Part shown: one piece after another, positions 24,250 through 35,276 of the stretch
Layout: every line of letters begins with the position of its first letter
Position numbering within the stretch: position 1 is the first letter of the stretch
NCBI RefSeq assembly: GCF_030848805.1
Contig: NC_092360.1
Span: 13,516,001-13,580,000, forward strand
Origin: Temnothorax longispinosus
Lineage: Eukaryota > Arthropoda > Insecta > Hymenoptera > Formicidae
DNA length: 64,000 nucleotides
Direction of reading: 5' to 3'
Notes under the pieces: generated by a model
Databases searched by the model: none
Seen by the model: only the letters and a program-made list of their open reading frames with translations
Told to the model about the DNA's origin: nothing
Translations under genes and position numbers: made by a program

Positions 24250-24600
24250 TTAGAACATTAATAACAAAATTAAACAAAGAAAATTACAATAAATTACACA
24301 ATAAATGTTCAAAATTGCTTCCTTTGACTTTAATATATTTTTGAAGCTGTTTCAGGTTTCAGAAAATTGTTCACAATGGTCGCGCACTGCTGGATGGTAA
24401 TTTTATCCCAGGCACGTTCCAGGACCCCTTTAAGGAATTTCGTTGAAATAAAACGAGCCCCAGAGATCTGTTCCAAGACCACACAGAAAAGTCCATGGGG
24501 TTCAAATTTAACGAGTTTGGCTGCCAAACATCCTTGCCTGAAAAGCAGCCCTTCGCACCTCGCGTCAAATCAGTCGGTGCCTAATCTTTTGAAAGTGTAA
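24250..24600 (-). pseudogene. Mariner-family transposase C-terminal relic
   Basis: On the minus strand two overlapping frames encode pieces of a mariner-type transposase tail. The first contains WQPNSLNLNPMDFSVWS, the W-P-x-S-x-D-L-N-P-x-D segment that carries the third acidic residue of the catalytic triad (here D is replaced by N in the first position). The other frame continues with LERAWDKI...VNNFLKPETASKIY and then a Lys/Asn tail. The frame changes at about 24450 and 24350, and the N-terminal two thirds are missing. It is a dead fragment. No terminal inverted repeat was identified. Confidence 0.75.
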
Positions 24601-25827
24601 ATTCACTGCTCCAGCTGTAAGCGTTCCAAAACCCTAGATACAGTTTAAAATTTTATCATTAGTAGAATAAATAAATAGGGGGAACACGACTGCCTTGTAA
24701 AAAAAGTATGAAATTTAGTAGCTAGCAAGTGCCGAAGCAATCAATTACTTATAAACAAAATACATAAGTATAGAAATACACGCGAACTACTATTTTAAAA
24801 AAATTGACCCAGCTTACACTAGCAAAGTTATTTTATTTAATAATTAAATTTATAAACTGAACATATGACGTCTTATAATAATTTCAGAATATTTTATTTA
24901 AAAATAAGAATTGATTATACTTTTAAGAAGCTCTAAGAAGACTCATTTAAGCTTACTAAACGATAACTGCTGCTTTAATGCTTATTTTTAGCTTGTGTGT
25001 ATGTGTGTGGAAGATACATATATAAAAAACCAATTAATTCCACGTCAATCTTGATCGCAAATGTGCTCGCTACTTTTTTCTCCTACCAAAAGAGCAGGAC
25101 GAGCTGGATAAGCAGGGTGAGCATTACAATTATGGAAATTTTGATGGAAATCCGAAATTTAAATTGAAAAGTTATTCTTCGCTCAGGACGCGCTTTCATT
25201 GTGCCGCGAGTCAATAAATAAAGTTTCACGGAAAGATCTACGTATCTTAATACTACGAACAGTCATATGCATGAAATTATACATATATATGACTATATTA
25301 ATTCACATCTTATTCTCATTTCGGATTTCATTTTTTATGTTTGCCTGGAATATAACTTGCCAATGAAAAACTAAATTGAGAAATCTTGCGAACGCAATGT
25401 CTAAAAAGAAAATGTGTTTTGTACGTTCTTCGTAAATACGCGAAATGACTGATTCGATTAAGTAAGGAGCCTGATTTCTTTTGTGCTAGCTTGGTCTAAA
25501 GAGTAATATTTGGAAGCGTATTTATACGAGCGTTGGAGAATATTGTACACATTTTATAGTATACATTTTTAAATCTTAAATTATACACAATCGAAATGGC
25601 ATGCATAATATAGCGGAAAAATATTTTCTATATTACCAGAATTCACGTCTTCTGGAGCATAACAGTAATGTCGCTGGGAAAATTCTATACATATTTAAGA
25701 GACATATCAAAGGGCTTTAATGGATATGCATATCAATGCTGGTTAATGATGTATTGATGAGAATTCCTTACAGTGCAAAGAAGATCATAATAACGATTTT
25801 CTGCAACAAGTTTTCGTTTTATTTCAG
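24601..25827. other. AT-rich stretch with one doubtful open segment
   Basis: 25037-25216 is open on the plus strand for 60 codons without ATG. It follows a pyrimidine tract and encodes a charged segment (KEQDELDKQGEHYNYGNFDG). It could be a relic exon of the receptor-like gene that follows, but it does not match the expected N-terminal helices. Confidence 0.35.
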
Positions 25828-26158
25828 CATGTCCGAATGTCTCTTTTTTTACCGTATAAAAAAGTGTACACACTTCTACATGTGTATACCGTTGACCGTG
25901 TGGCGAAGATAATTCTTCAATTTACCAGTATTTATTTTTTGCTCATCGTGAGTGCTCACCGTTATGCCGCTATATATTTTCCAACATCCACAATTTCATT
26001 AAAGTTACGCGCTTCTTTTATTTTAAAAATAATTTTGTTTGCTACCTGCCTTTAGTTTAGTTTTCACAATATCCGTTTTGTTTCATTTCGATACTGATGA
26101 GCAGCAAATAAATAGAACTGCAGAATGGGCATACACTTGCGATATTTTTTTGAATTAG
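25828..26158 (+). pseudogene. Rhodopsin-family GPCR exon relic
   Basis: After a strong acceptor (TTTTATTTCAG) the plus strand encodes a segment matching transmembrane helices 3-4 of a peptide GPCR. QFTSIYFLLIVSAHRYAAI resembles the end of TM3 with a degraded D-R-Y box (HRY), followed by a loop and the hydrophobic FILKIILFATCL. A frame change at about 26050 leads to VFTISVLFHFDTDEQQINRT and AWEAYTCDI-like sequence (EWAYTCDIFLN), the expected second extracellular loop with its conserved Cys. The pattern is closest in my judgement to allatostatin-C/somatostatin-type receptors. Helices 1-2 and 5-7 were not found. The HRY change, the frame break and the missing parts say pseudogene fragment. Confidence 0.5.
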
Positions 26159-26673
26159 TAATATATATCATTAATTATTTTTTTATTACTTACATCTTTA
26201 TCCTAGGTTCTGTCGTCTATCACCATACTTATGAAGTTATAAAATTATAGATTATAAATTTATGCTCGTTATATAAAAAAATGAGGCAGGTGAAACATTG
26301 ATAATATTATACAATGTACGTTGATATATACACGCGCCGGCAAGAAAAGTGTCCCGCAGCGAGCGGCGATTAGGTGTATACGTGTGTAAAGTAAACACAC
26401 GCATATACAATAAGAATTAGCTATCGTGCATTATAAATTCGTTTTAGCTAAACTTCTTGCACAGTTCATCTTTTCTTTTTTTCTCTCCAACGTGAAGCGA
26501 GCAACAGGCGTTGACCCCGGGCGCCCCTGCCTCCGGCGCCACCGTGCGGGGGGTTGGTTCGGCAAGCTCGGCTCTCGCTTCGCCTCTCGCCTCTCAGTTT
26601 GTATTCGATTTTCGAGCGAAACGTTTCGACGCCGAATTACGCGAAATTTTATATGTCGTACGATTGTGCTGTT
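26159..26673. other. AT-rich, then GC-rich unassigned segment
   Basis: 26341-26670 is GC- and CpG-rich with overlapping open frames (26426-26683 and 26511-26738) of unrecognised Ala/Ser/Arg-rich content. It is interrupted on the right by the MITE at 26674. Confidence 0.4.
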
Positions 26674-26842
26674 ACTACGTTAACGCGAGCGTTACTTCTG
26701 TAGTAACTTACGATAATTCACTCGTTTACGCGGAGTAAATTAATTAAATTACTACAAAATCCTGTTTACGCGAAAAAAAATCCCGTTTACGCGAAGAAAT
26801 TATCGTAAGTTACTACAGAAGTAACGCTCGCGTAAACGTAGT
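26674..26842. mobile_element. MITE with ~45 bp terminal inverted repeats
   Basis: The left arm ACTACGTTAACGCGAGCGTT continuing through TTACTTCTGTAGTAACTTAC is mirrored by GTAAGTTACTACAGAAGTAA and CGCTCGCGTAAACGTAGT. Inside are two CCCGTTTACGCGAA-type units. A truncated relative lies at 2242-2365. Confidence 0.8.
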
Positions 26843-27039
26843 ATGTGTCGGGTTTTGCTTTGTGTAAAAATGTGGGTGCTAGTTCGAGTGCGGGGCTCTT
26901 AAATTGTCACCTCCCCGCCTAGAGGAGACCCTGGAACGTGGGTGCTTATCCTGCCCCTTCAGTGGATGTCACCACTGGTCGGAAGGTGGTGAAGTTTGTC
27001 CGACGTGTTTGATTATTGGTAAGTACTGATTATCTTATT
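26843..27039 (+). other. Possible exon with Cys/His-rich motif
   Basis: About 26925-27010 is open on the plus strand and encodes CLSCPFSGCHHW followed by EVCPTCLII, then a GTAAGT donor at about 27019. The C-x2-C, CHH, C-x2-C spacing suggests a zinc-binding motif. Upstream stops and the lack of a start make this doubtful. Confidence 0.3.
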
Positions 27040-27470
27040 TTTTTTTCGTTATTCTACTTTTCTTATTGTCTTTCCTTTAAATGCTGCATTAAACCTTTAA
27101 AATCTATTTTGCCTTCCTCAGTATATTGACGTTCAATATATATAAATATCTATTTAAAGTACTTATTGAAGGTAATGCGTTTGGTAAATTCGCGTGTAAT
27201 GTTTCATATAGTAACCTTCCCTCTACGTAATAAAGATAGCTGCTAAATTTTTTCGTAGCTTCATCATAAGAATTTCTATTTGGATTTTTCACATTTTTTA
27301 ATGATATATCTAAAAGTTTCTTCATAAAATTACTTATAACTAATCCATTATCTTTAATAGAGAGATCTGTTTTAGAATCTATTTCTGAATTTTGTAATTT
27401 AGTTAAAAAATTTTTCATTATGTCATCATTATTACATGTAGCAATACCTACAATGCCTCGAATCTATACA
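27040..27470 (-). pseudogene. Fragment of a transposon-related protein (family unclear)
   Basis: On the minus strand an open frame (27418-27104, extendable upstream to about 27460) encodes a soluble segment with KKFSSYLYYVEGRLLYETL and LPNALPSISTLNRYL. After a one-base shift near 27140 the sequence continues EEGKIDFKGLMQHLKERQ. I recall similar L-P-S-I-S-T plus E-G-x-F/I-x-F-K-x-L arrangements in repetitive, presumably transposon-borne proteins of insects and cnidarians, but I cannot name the superfamily. Only this piece is present. Confidence 0.4.
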
Positions 27471-28160
27471 CCGCAATGCCCTCAGCGGTTTACCCCAAGA
27501 TTCTGAATAACTCATTAAGAAGACTACGCCGAATTGCGTATGCGAGTCACGTTTCTTTTCGCTTCCGCGCCCGCGTTTATCCTCTCGCCGCGCGCCGTCT
27601 CGATCGTCTGTAGCTCCCAATTTATATTTCATCCCTTAAAATCGAAGGGTCCAGAATTGAATAAATCATTTCTCGGATATTCTTCGCGGCAAATCCCGCA
27701 ATCACGAGAAATGACATACGCTCAGATTTCAAGAAATTGCACGATTACGACGTCAAGACGGACTTATATACCAACAGCTACACGCCCAAGTGCATAATGG
27801 CCAACAAACCTGAATACGCAATTATCGCCGAGATATATAAGTTTTTCAATTTTACACTTATTTCTTCTTCCCGATCCGGATGGCATGGCGCACCTTTGAT
27901 TTAATTGTTGATTTAAAAATAGTTCCCAGGCGATGCGCCTTTGATTTAATTGTTGATTCAAAAATAGTTCCCAGGCGACCAGCTGCGTGTGCTTCTCGCA
28001 GGGGAACGTTTTTCCTGCGTTTTGTTAGCGGGTTGTCATGGGGATAACGGAGGAGGGGTGCTCCTTTTGAACACAGGGTTTTAGCCCTCGAGTTCAAGGG
28101 ATTTGAAAATAATTTCTGACCCCTCCGGTATGCCGGAGGTCGGTTATCAAAGATGTGCAC
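27471..28160. other. GC-richer segment with a 45 bp tandem duplication
   Basis: No gene recognised. 27889-27978 holds two copies of a 45-base unit (CCTTTGATTTAATTGTTGAT...AAAAATAGTTCCCAGGCGA). The CCGGTATGCCGG palindrome near 28124 and the overall composition resemble an old LTR or untranslated region. Confidence 0.45.
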
Positions 28161-28442
28161 GTTTAGAACATTTTACTACAGAGGTATCATGACAGATGAT
28201 CGATCGCGCTTCACTTGTATAACTCATATCAAATACTTTCTGCCTCCGCGCAATTCTAAATGCTCCAATCCATAACAATAATTAATTTTTACGAATGCAA
28301 AAGTCGCAAATAAAATTGTTTCACCTTTTCACAAGCTACGTAGCTACGTTTAAAATTTGTATACCTGAGGTAATTAGAGTTATAAAGTGGATTTCTAAAA
28401 AAAAAAAGATTGTCATTTTTATCAACTATGATATAAATAATA

Positions 28443-28607
28443 CACTGAAAAAAAGGCTTGGTTATAGTAATCCAGGCTTGGTTAATGTGTATAATTGGTA
28501 ATGTAATATTATATTTGGTAATAATAATCAAATATTTTAAAAAGAACTATTACCAAGACTATTACTAAATGTATCTCACAAGATTACCAAGAATTTTTCT
28601 TTCAGTG
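28443..28607. mobile_element. TA-flanked MITE (CACTGAAA termini)
   Basis: The termini CACTGAAAAAAAGGCTTGGT and (right) ACCAAGAATTTTTCTTTCAGTG are inverted repeats, each directly flanked by TA (28441-28442 and 28608-28609). Internally TTGGTAAT and ATTACCAA units repeat. This fits a Tc1/mariner-type non-autonomous element. Confidence 0.75.
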
Positions 28608-28710
28608 TAATTATTGCAAAAAGAAACAAAATTTTTATGCTATGTTTTCCTATAAAATGAGCTTCAAAGTTCAATAAAAATTTTAAATATAGTCATGTGA
28701 TCTGAAATTT

Positions 28711-28797
28711 GCAACTTTTCTGTTGCGCTAAGAACAACATTTGCGCATACGTTTCTCTTAAGTTAACAATAAATTCAAGAATCGAGCCCGAGCATCG
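28711..28797 (+). repeat. Dispersed repeat, partner of 23717-23810
   Basis: Direct-orientation copy with shared blocks GCAACTTTTCTG, GCATACGTTTCTCT and GAGCATCG, diverged by substitutions and small indels. Confidence 0.65.
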
Positions 28798-30351
28798 GGT
28801 TCGAGAGAAAGGGTATGCTGTCATTAACATTGGATGAAGACTGAAAAGTTTTTTCAGTCTTTTCATGCAAACTATCTGTTTGGGGCAAAATATTAGGTGT
28901 CTCATTTTCTTTGCTTCCTGAAAATTCCGACTAGGACAAACAACCAAGATCATTGCATTTATGTCAAAACTGCGAAATTAGAACTGCAGTAGCTATGCGA
29001 TTGGCCACGTTCGGTCACGTTCGGCGAGGTTCGGCCACGTTCGTGGTTCCTATTATTTAACAAACCATAACTCGTTAAATAATTAAGGAAAAAATTGGGG
29101 AAAAAAATTTGTATCATAAAGTCGTATACATAGATTAAATTTTCGTAAAAAATTACGAGTCTCTATGAGTCCTTAGGTCAAACTAGTTAAAACTAGATAA
29201 AATACGTTGATCTGAATGCAAGTGTATATGGAGGGGTAAAAGTCATATAGTCCAGTCGGCAAATACATTTGAAAATTGACTAATTAGGACAAAGCTGCAA
29301 AAAATTTTAATCGCTTTGTTTGGGTGTCAGTAATGACATACTAAGTTTCCAACCTCCCCCGTGGTGTGCTTTGGCCGCCATTGGAAGAAAGGGGTAAAAA
29401 ATCGGTTTTTCGCGAATATCTCGGTTTTCATTAGACTTAGGCTAAAATAGTTTAATACAATATTGTAGGGAATTAAATTCTTTACAAAAAAGGAAGTATA
29501 TAGGTTGTTTTCCTATGACCAATAGTTTTGGCGCTAGAGCCGGGAAAAGTAGGATACTTTTTGTAACAAACGGTTTGGTTTCAGCGATTTTATCTCGCCG
29601 TACCTCACTTCTCAGAGGCTGTAGTTTACTTTTGAACTCGTTTCCTCACCACCTTGCGGTAGAGTTAGTGGCGCGTTTTTTTTTTTATGTGGTGTCCCCT
29701 GTAGGCCTAATCCACTCAGTTTATTATTCAGAACTTCAGAAGAGACAAGAAACATCACGTTACGCAAAGAGGTAAAAGCAGAAAACAGGAAGCAAAGAAC
29801 ACATTGTGTAAATCAGGCTTTACTTTCAATCAATCAATTAAAAAATCATTTTAAGCATTTTCTCTTATCTGTTATTTATACATTTATATACACATTCTTC
29901 ATATTTTATCATTAATGTAATTTTCGATAGAAAGTGAGATATATTTACACAATAAAAGACAAATTTACATAAATTTTGTAAAATTAGAGTAATTATGTAA
30001 CTTTACATTTACTTTGTACATCTACAGAATTTTTCATGCAATTTTTATATCTACTAGTGTAAAAAACTTATTGAATTTTTATATATTCTTATCTCATATT
30101 CAGTTCTCTTACTCTTATAAAAATTACAGCTATAATAAATACAACATTATTCTTACATTTTCTGATAAACATTATTATGTTCAATTATTTTTAATTGTCA
30201 TCCTAATTTTGTTTTTACAGAAATCTATTTTTTCGTTTTTTTTAATAGAATTTATTTGTTTCCTGATATTTCTTTTTAACTTTTTTTCTGATATTTCTTT
30301 AACTCTTTCTTTAACTCTTTACAGAATAAAAATATTTATAAATAATAATGT
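28798..30351. other. Intergenic stretch, short CACGTTCGG tandem repeats
   Basis: 29002-29044 contains four degenerate copies of an 11-base CACGTTCGGYC unit. 29515-29775 is open on the plus strand but unrecognised. From 29830 the DNA is strongly AT-rich; the 113-codon open frame at 30014-30355 is Ile/Phe/Leu-rich and compositional. Confidence 0.5.
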
Positions 30352-30484
30352 TTAACCTTCCTATACCCGCGCATTGGTCTGTCAGACCGACGATATACGT
30401 TTGCCTTGTTTTCCATTTAAAAAAAAACAAGGCAAACGTATATCGTCGGTCTGACAGACCAATGCGCGGGTATAGGAAGGTTAA
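30352..30484. mobile_element. Perfect-palindrome MITE with TTAA duplication (piggyBac-like)
   Basis: The element 30356-30480 is flanked on each side by TTAA (30352-30355, 30481-30484). The arms 30356-30412 and 30424-30480 are perfect inverted repeats of 57 bases, starting CCTTCCTATACCCGCGCATT, around an 11-base A/T-rich loop. TTAA duplication is the hallmark of piggyBac transposition. No ORF fits, so it must be mobilised in trans. The absence of any mismatch between arms implies recent formation or gene conversion. Confidence 0.85.
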
Positions 30485-31165
30485 TAATTAGAAGATGGGT
30501 AGTGTCGCATTTAGCTGTATTAGACTGTATTATAATTGATCATTAACATTATATTTAATTATTTTATTTGTTTTTATCTTAGTCGCAATCTCACTTTTAT
30601 CTTTTTTCTCTTTTGCTTTTTTATTTTCTAGTTTTTCATTATTTTTCTTCTTTATTATATTACAGGTGTGGTATACGTTATATTAATAGATTCTATCAGA
30701 GATATTAGTAAATCTAATACAGTAAAACTAAACAAAATTGGTTTTTGACATTTTACTTTTTCAAATAAAAGTAAGTACTATATTTTATTTATTATATTAT
30801 TTAGAAACATTATAAATGTTGCAAACTCGTTAGTTTTTTATTGAATAGAGTAAATATTTAAAAAAGATATATATATGTATATTTATAAGTATTAATATTT
30901 ACGCTATATATATACATATTTATAAGCTAATAAAGTTCAATCAACTCGCGAGTTTAGTAATATGTTCTAAATTTTAGAACAAATTACTAAACTATATATA
31001 TATATATATTATACGTATATATATCTTTAAATATATTTAAAGCGGTAATAGGTTTTTTTAATTTTTTTTAGGAATTTGTTACAATTCCTTTTTGGCACAG
31101 ACATACAATTTTCTTCCTGAGTCCAATTCCATTTTTCCTTTCTTTTACTCAATACATATTCGACA
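30485..31165. other. AT-rich stretch with (TA)n runs
   Basis: Upstream flank of the zinc-finger ORF. It has several (TA)n runs (near 30870, 30907 and 30994-31020). No promoter could be assigned. Confidence 0.5.
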
Positions 31166-32764
31166 ATGTTTCAGTGTAACATGTGTAATAGTATATTTTT
31201 AACTATACGTTTGTATAACAGGCATCAAATGCTTCATATAAACATGCCTCATTTGAAAATCATCTGTCGGTTTAAAAACTGTGGACTACATTTTAATAAA
31301 TATTTTAATTTTCGGAAACATATTTTTAGACAACACGTAACAAATGATAAGAACGAAACATACATAACTTATTATTGCAAAGAAAAAGATTGTAATTCTT
31401 ATTTTAGAAATAGAGTACTTTTTAATAAACATTTATATAATCACATAAGACAAAATAAAAATGGAATTTATTGTGGATACCCAGTTTGTTCTACTAATAA
31501 AACAGTTTTCAAAACAATCAGCACTTATGCAGTACACATATGCAGACGTCATTTTAATTGTAAATCTGATAAACAATTTATTGTTAGTAATAAAGAACTG
31601 ACAAATTTTGATACCAATAATGATTGTAATTTGTTTGTACAAGAAGAAACTTTAAATGAAGTTTCAAATGATGTTGAAAATATTACAAGTGTTAAAAAAG
31701 CTATAGCACACGTATATTTAAATTTGACTACAAAATATTTTTTAACAGAATTTGCTTTACAAGCTGTAGTAGATGGCATGTCATCTCTAATTGAACTTAC
31801 TCAAGAACATTTTATTACAACTCTAAACGAAAGTGATCTTCAAGATAATGTTAAAGAAAAAATTAAAGATTTATTTCGATGTAGTTTTTCGTTTTTTTCA
31901 AGTGTTCACAATTCTGTAAATGGTTCTCTTCGAAATACGTACTCTAGAAATGTGTTTGCTAAATAATTTTCATATAGTGATTCCTATACAAATTAATTTA
32001 GGATATTGCAATCACAAAGAATGTTACTATCATTACGTTCCAATTTTGAAAACTATAAAAGTATTGCTCAAAATTCTGATATTCGACACTTTTGTTTAAA
32101 TTTACATAATAATTATAATAGTAATGTACTTTTTGATATAAAAGATGGCAGTGTAGTAAAAAACAATAAATTTTTTCATAATAATAAAAATGCACTACAA
32201 ATAATATTGTATCAAGATGCATTTGAAGTATGTAATCCATTGGGTGCATCAAAAAAAAAATTCAAACTTGTTGGTATATATATGGTATATATATATGGTA
32301 TATATATTAGGAAATTTGCCCGCTTATCTCAGATCAAAAGTTGATAATATACAGCTTGTTATATGTTATGTTATGAGAAACATATAACATTTTTTGGTTG
32401 GGAAAAAGTTGTGACACTATTAATACGTGATTTACAAAGTTTAGAAAAAGAAGAAATAAATATTTCTGTTGGTAGTGAAACAATTAATTTTGTTGGCACT
32501 GTTGTTGCTATGTTGGGAGATAATTTAGGAAGTCATCAAATTGGTGGTTTTGTAGAAAATTTTAATTCAGAATATTTTTGTCGCTTTTGTCACATTACTC
32601 AAAATGAATTTAAATCAAAATATACATGTACTAATATAAATAGAAATACAAATGATTACAATTGGTGTGTTATAGAAGCAAAAAATAGTACGAAAATTGT
32701 GAAAGGCATTAAAAATACATGGCCGATACTTTTACAAAAAAAAATACATGTTTTGGCATTATGA
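31166..32764 (+). pseudogene. C2H2 zinc-finger transposon-type gene, frameshifted
   Basis: The first open frame (31166-31966, 266 codons) starts with ATG and carries C2H2-like fingers in its first ~140 residues (FQCNMCNSIF...H...H, CRFKNCGLHF...H...H, CKEKDCNSYF...H...H, CGYPVC...H...H). A Ser/Asn-rich linker and helical segment follow. A different frame at about 31970-32075 gives YYHYVPILKTIKVLL. The next (32006-32262) gives LYQDAFEVCNPLGASKKKFKLV. After a TATATGG expansion at 32270-32300 a third gives LGNLPAYLRSK, then 32363-32764 with VAMLGDNLGSHQIGGFVENF and YFCRFC. This fingers-plus-catalytic-like-core order is known from repetitive proteins in fish, echinoderms and insects that look transposon-derived. 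The parts are collinear and only frames are broken. The C-terminal half is absent. Confidence 0.6.
32266..32310. repeat. TATATGG-type short tandem expansion
   Basis: Three to four near-copies of GGTATATATAT sit at the point where the zinc-finger gene changes frame between KLV and LGNLP, so this microsatellite growth probably broke the ORF. Confidence 0.65.
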
Positions 32765-33320
32765 AAAACTAATGGAATGTTCAATACATATTCTGAAGGA
32801 GGAAATGTTGAAAAAACAAAACAAAATAGAAATTTACGGACATAAAAAATATAAAGATATCACTAATTCAAATGATCCAACAGAAATGAGTAAACAAAAA
32901 TATACAATAATAAAAATTTAAACATTTTATAATACTAACATTTTGTAATACTAAAATAAAATATGTAATTCATTTTAAAATGTAATTATTACTTTTGTTC
33001 TATATATATATTATATGAAACGTACAGCAAACAGAACATACAATATACATTAAAATTAATTTGTTATGTAAAAATAAATAAAGCTTGCATTTATAATTAC
33101 ACATACAATTAATTTCTTCGTGTTGCTTGCACTCAATTTCATTCTTGCTTATATATCAGCATCTGTTGGATTATTCGAGGATGCAATAGAAAGCAAGAAA
33201 CCTTGATTAAGCCTCAAAAGATTAGAATGTTTATTATATATAGACATAACTCACTGAGAGATACATTCGGTACGTCTAAACGGTAAGGACGTGGTAGACA
33301 AGAAGGAAGAAAGGGGGAGG

Positions 33321-33369
<49 letters not shown>

Positions 33370-33494
33370 GGAAATAAACGTATTGTAATGGCTGCGAAAT
33401 GATGGCTGCGAAATAGGGAATGATGGGTGCGTTCTACTTATCGCTCGCAACGCTCGTGGAATCATTTCATGACGGCGAGCGGGAAAAAAGGAGG

Positions 33495-33567
<73 letters not shown>

Positions 33568-33690
33568 GCGAGCGGAATAAAGGTACGATGGGGTAGGGAA
33601 GAAGGGATGTATTAGGAAAGGGCGTGGAATGCACTGCCCCATAGAGGGGAGAGAGTGGAGAGAGAGAGAGAGAGAGAAAGAAAAAGAGAG
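32765..33690. other. AT-rich flank and three (GA)n microsatellites
   Basis: 32765-33310 is AT-rich with no gene. Long GA runs occupy about 33323-33366, 33497-33563 and 33655-33680, separated by unique sequence. The Ser/Leu- and Arg/Glu-rich open frames across them are microsatellite translation and not genes. Confidence 0.7.
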
Positions 33691-34428
33691 ATAAATGTCG
33701 TTTATTAGCTGCAGCAGGTACATCATAACATTACAAATATGTACAATACAAATACAATTAACTACATATTATCTCTAATATTTTTAATTTCATTCCTACT
33801 AAACATTTGTTCCTTCCTCTTTCGCTATAATATACCTTATCAACTTTTTTCTAAAACTTTGAATTTTTTTTTTACTTTTTATCTCTATTGGTAACGCATT
33901 ATACATTTTCAAACCTTCATACAATAACATTTTTTGTTCCTCACTAGTCTTACATCCATCTATATATATATATTACCTACTTGTCTAGTATACCAACTCC
34001 TCTTTCGTGTTGCACTACTTCTATTTTTCTCCGCAGATATTTCGGACACAAACTATTCATGATTTTATACACAATTATACAAACATTATACTCTATTATT
34101 TCCTTAATTGACATGAAGTGCAACCTGTGCAACGCTTCCAACATATCAACAATTCTTAGTCTTCTATTACACCTGAGAATAATTCTCATACCTGATTCTG
34201 CAAATGTTGCACATTCGTTTTACTAACGCCCACCAAAATTAACCCACAATAATCAAACAACGGAGCAATAATTGCTTTATATACCACACATCTCATATAC
34301 GCTGAAATATCTATACTAATTCTTCGCATAACGCCTAACCTCGCTTCTACTTTTCTAATATATACTTACATAATCAACATGCTTCGAAAAATTTAAGTTC
34401 TTATCAATTATTATTCCTAAATATTTAG
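33691..34428 (-). pseudogene. 3' end of a non-LTR retrotransposon (RT C-terminal relic)
   Basis: Minus-strand frames give the C-terminal domain of a CR1/Jockey-type ORF2. About 34428-34380: YLGIIIDKNLNFSKHVDYV. About 34350-34210: VEARLGVMRRI and AIIAPLFDYCG. 34189-33977: MRIILRCNRRLRI and LCPKYLRRKI. Near 33910-33800: YEGLKMYNALPIEIKSKKKI and a Lys-rich end. The frame changes at about 34370, 34200 and 33970. A short 3' UTR ends next to the (TC)n/(GA)n run at 33655-33690, which may be the element's 3' simple-repeat tail. The catalytic RT core and endonuclease are missing, typical of 5' truncation. Confidence 0.65.
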
Positions 34429-34509
34429 ATCAATATTGTTAACATTTGTCCTGCTGCCAAAAGTGCAGGAGCAAATAATATAAACTCACAGAGAGAGAGA
34501 GAAAGAGAA

Positions 34510-34541
<32 letters not shown>

Positions 34542-34724
34542 AGAGAGTGAGAGGGAAGAGGCACGTCCATGGACGTGCGGACATAAATTTGATCCCTCAT
34601 CATGGAGTCCCCATGATGTAGTATTTGTAGGGTCCAGTGACTCCAGTGGGCAGTTGCAGTCTGCAGTGGGAGGCTTCTGGGCCAAAATGTTTACGGCCAG
34701 AACAATTAGAATTAAATGGATCAT
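34425..34724 (-). CDS. Doubtful small secreted-protein ORF
   Basis: A minus-strand ORF begins MIHLILIVLAVNILAQ, a plausible signal peptide, followed by a Cys-containing segment (ADCNCPLESLDPTN) and then a translated (GA)n microsatellite. An acceptor-like TTTTTACAG lies immediately upstream of the ATG. The microsatellite means the true end of any protein is before about 34560, perhaps at an unseen donor. Unrecognised; this may be chance. Confidence 0.25.
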
Positions 34725-34740
34725 TCTGTAAAAATAAAAT

Positions 34741-35276
34741 TAGTGCAGATTTAAAATAATTATCAATTGATTGGAAATATATTACTTTGTCTAAGAACTT
34801 AAGAAATAATTAAACATATATTGCTCATAATTTAAAAAATTGCTAATTATATTAAAATAGACAATCAATTTTAAAAAAAATTACTTATTTAGAAAAAAAT
34901 ATTTATTTAAAAAAATATGGTAGTTTTTAAAGAATATATTATTTGTTTCTTGAACAATTAATGATTGTTAGAAAATATATTAGTACTAATTTTTAAGAAA
35001 ATTAGCATTTATTAATTTGTTTTAAAAGGCGTTTTAAAAGATCGTCTATGATTGGAAGTTAGGACTATTAATAAAATAAATTGTGTACACAAATAATGTG
35101 TTACTTTAACTTCAATCTATGAATAATACAAATATTTAATACCTAAAAATGCAAACGTAGAGCATATATAAAGAAGTTTTCATCGAATTGATTCGACGAA
35201 TTGATTCGTCGAAGAGGCTTACGGAAAAGAAAAAGGAAGGCCCTATTTAGATTTAGTACTATGTAATGTGTAGACA
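34741..35276. other. AT-rich stretch, no gene seen
   Basis: Low-complexity AT-rich DNA; only short fortuitous frames. Confidence 0.5.

Noticed and set aside
30014..30355. 113-codon hydrophobic ORF that could pass for a membrane protein
   Set aside because: Ile/Phe/Leu/Lys composition follows directly from AT-rich DNA; no conserved motif.
33214..33726. 170-codon Ser/Leu-rich ORF (minus) and its Arg/Glu-rich partner
   Set aside because: Pure translation of (GA)n microsatellites; no start context or conserved ends.
34561..34578. 18-base palindrome GCACGTCCATGGACGTGC
   Set aside because: Isolated perfect palindrome with no repeat copies or flanking structure in the window; chance or a binding site cannot be separated.
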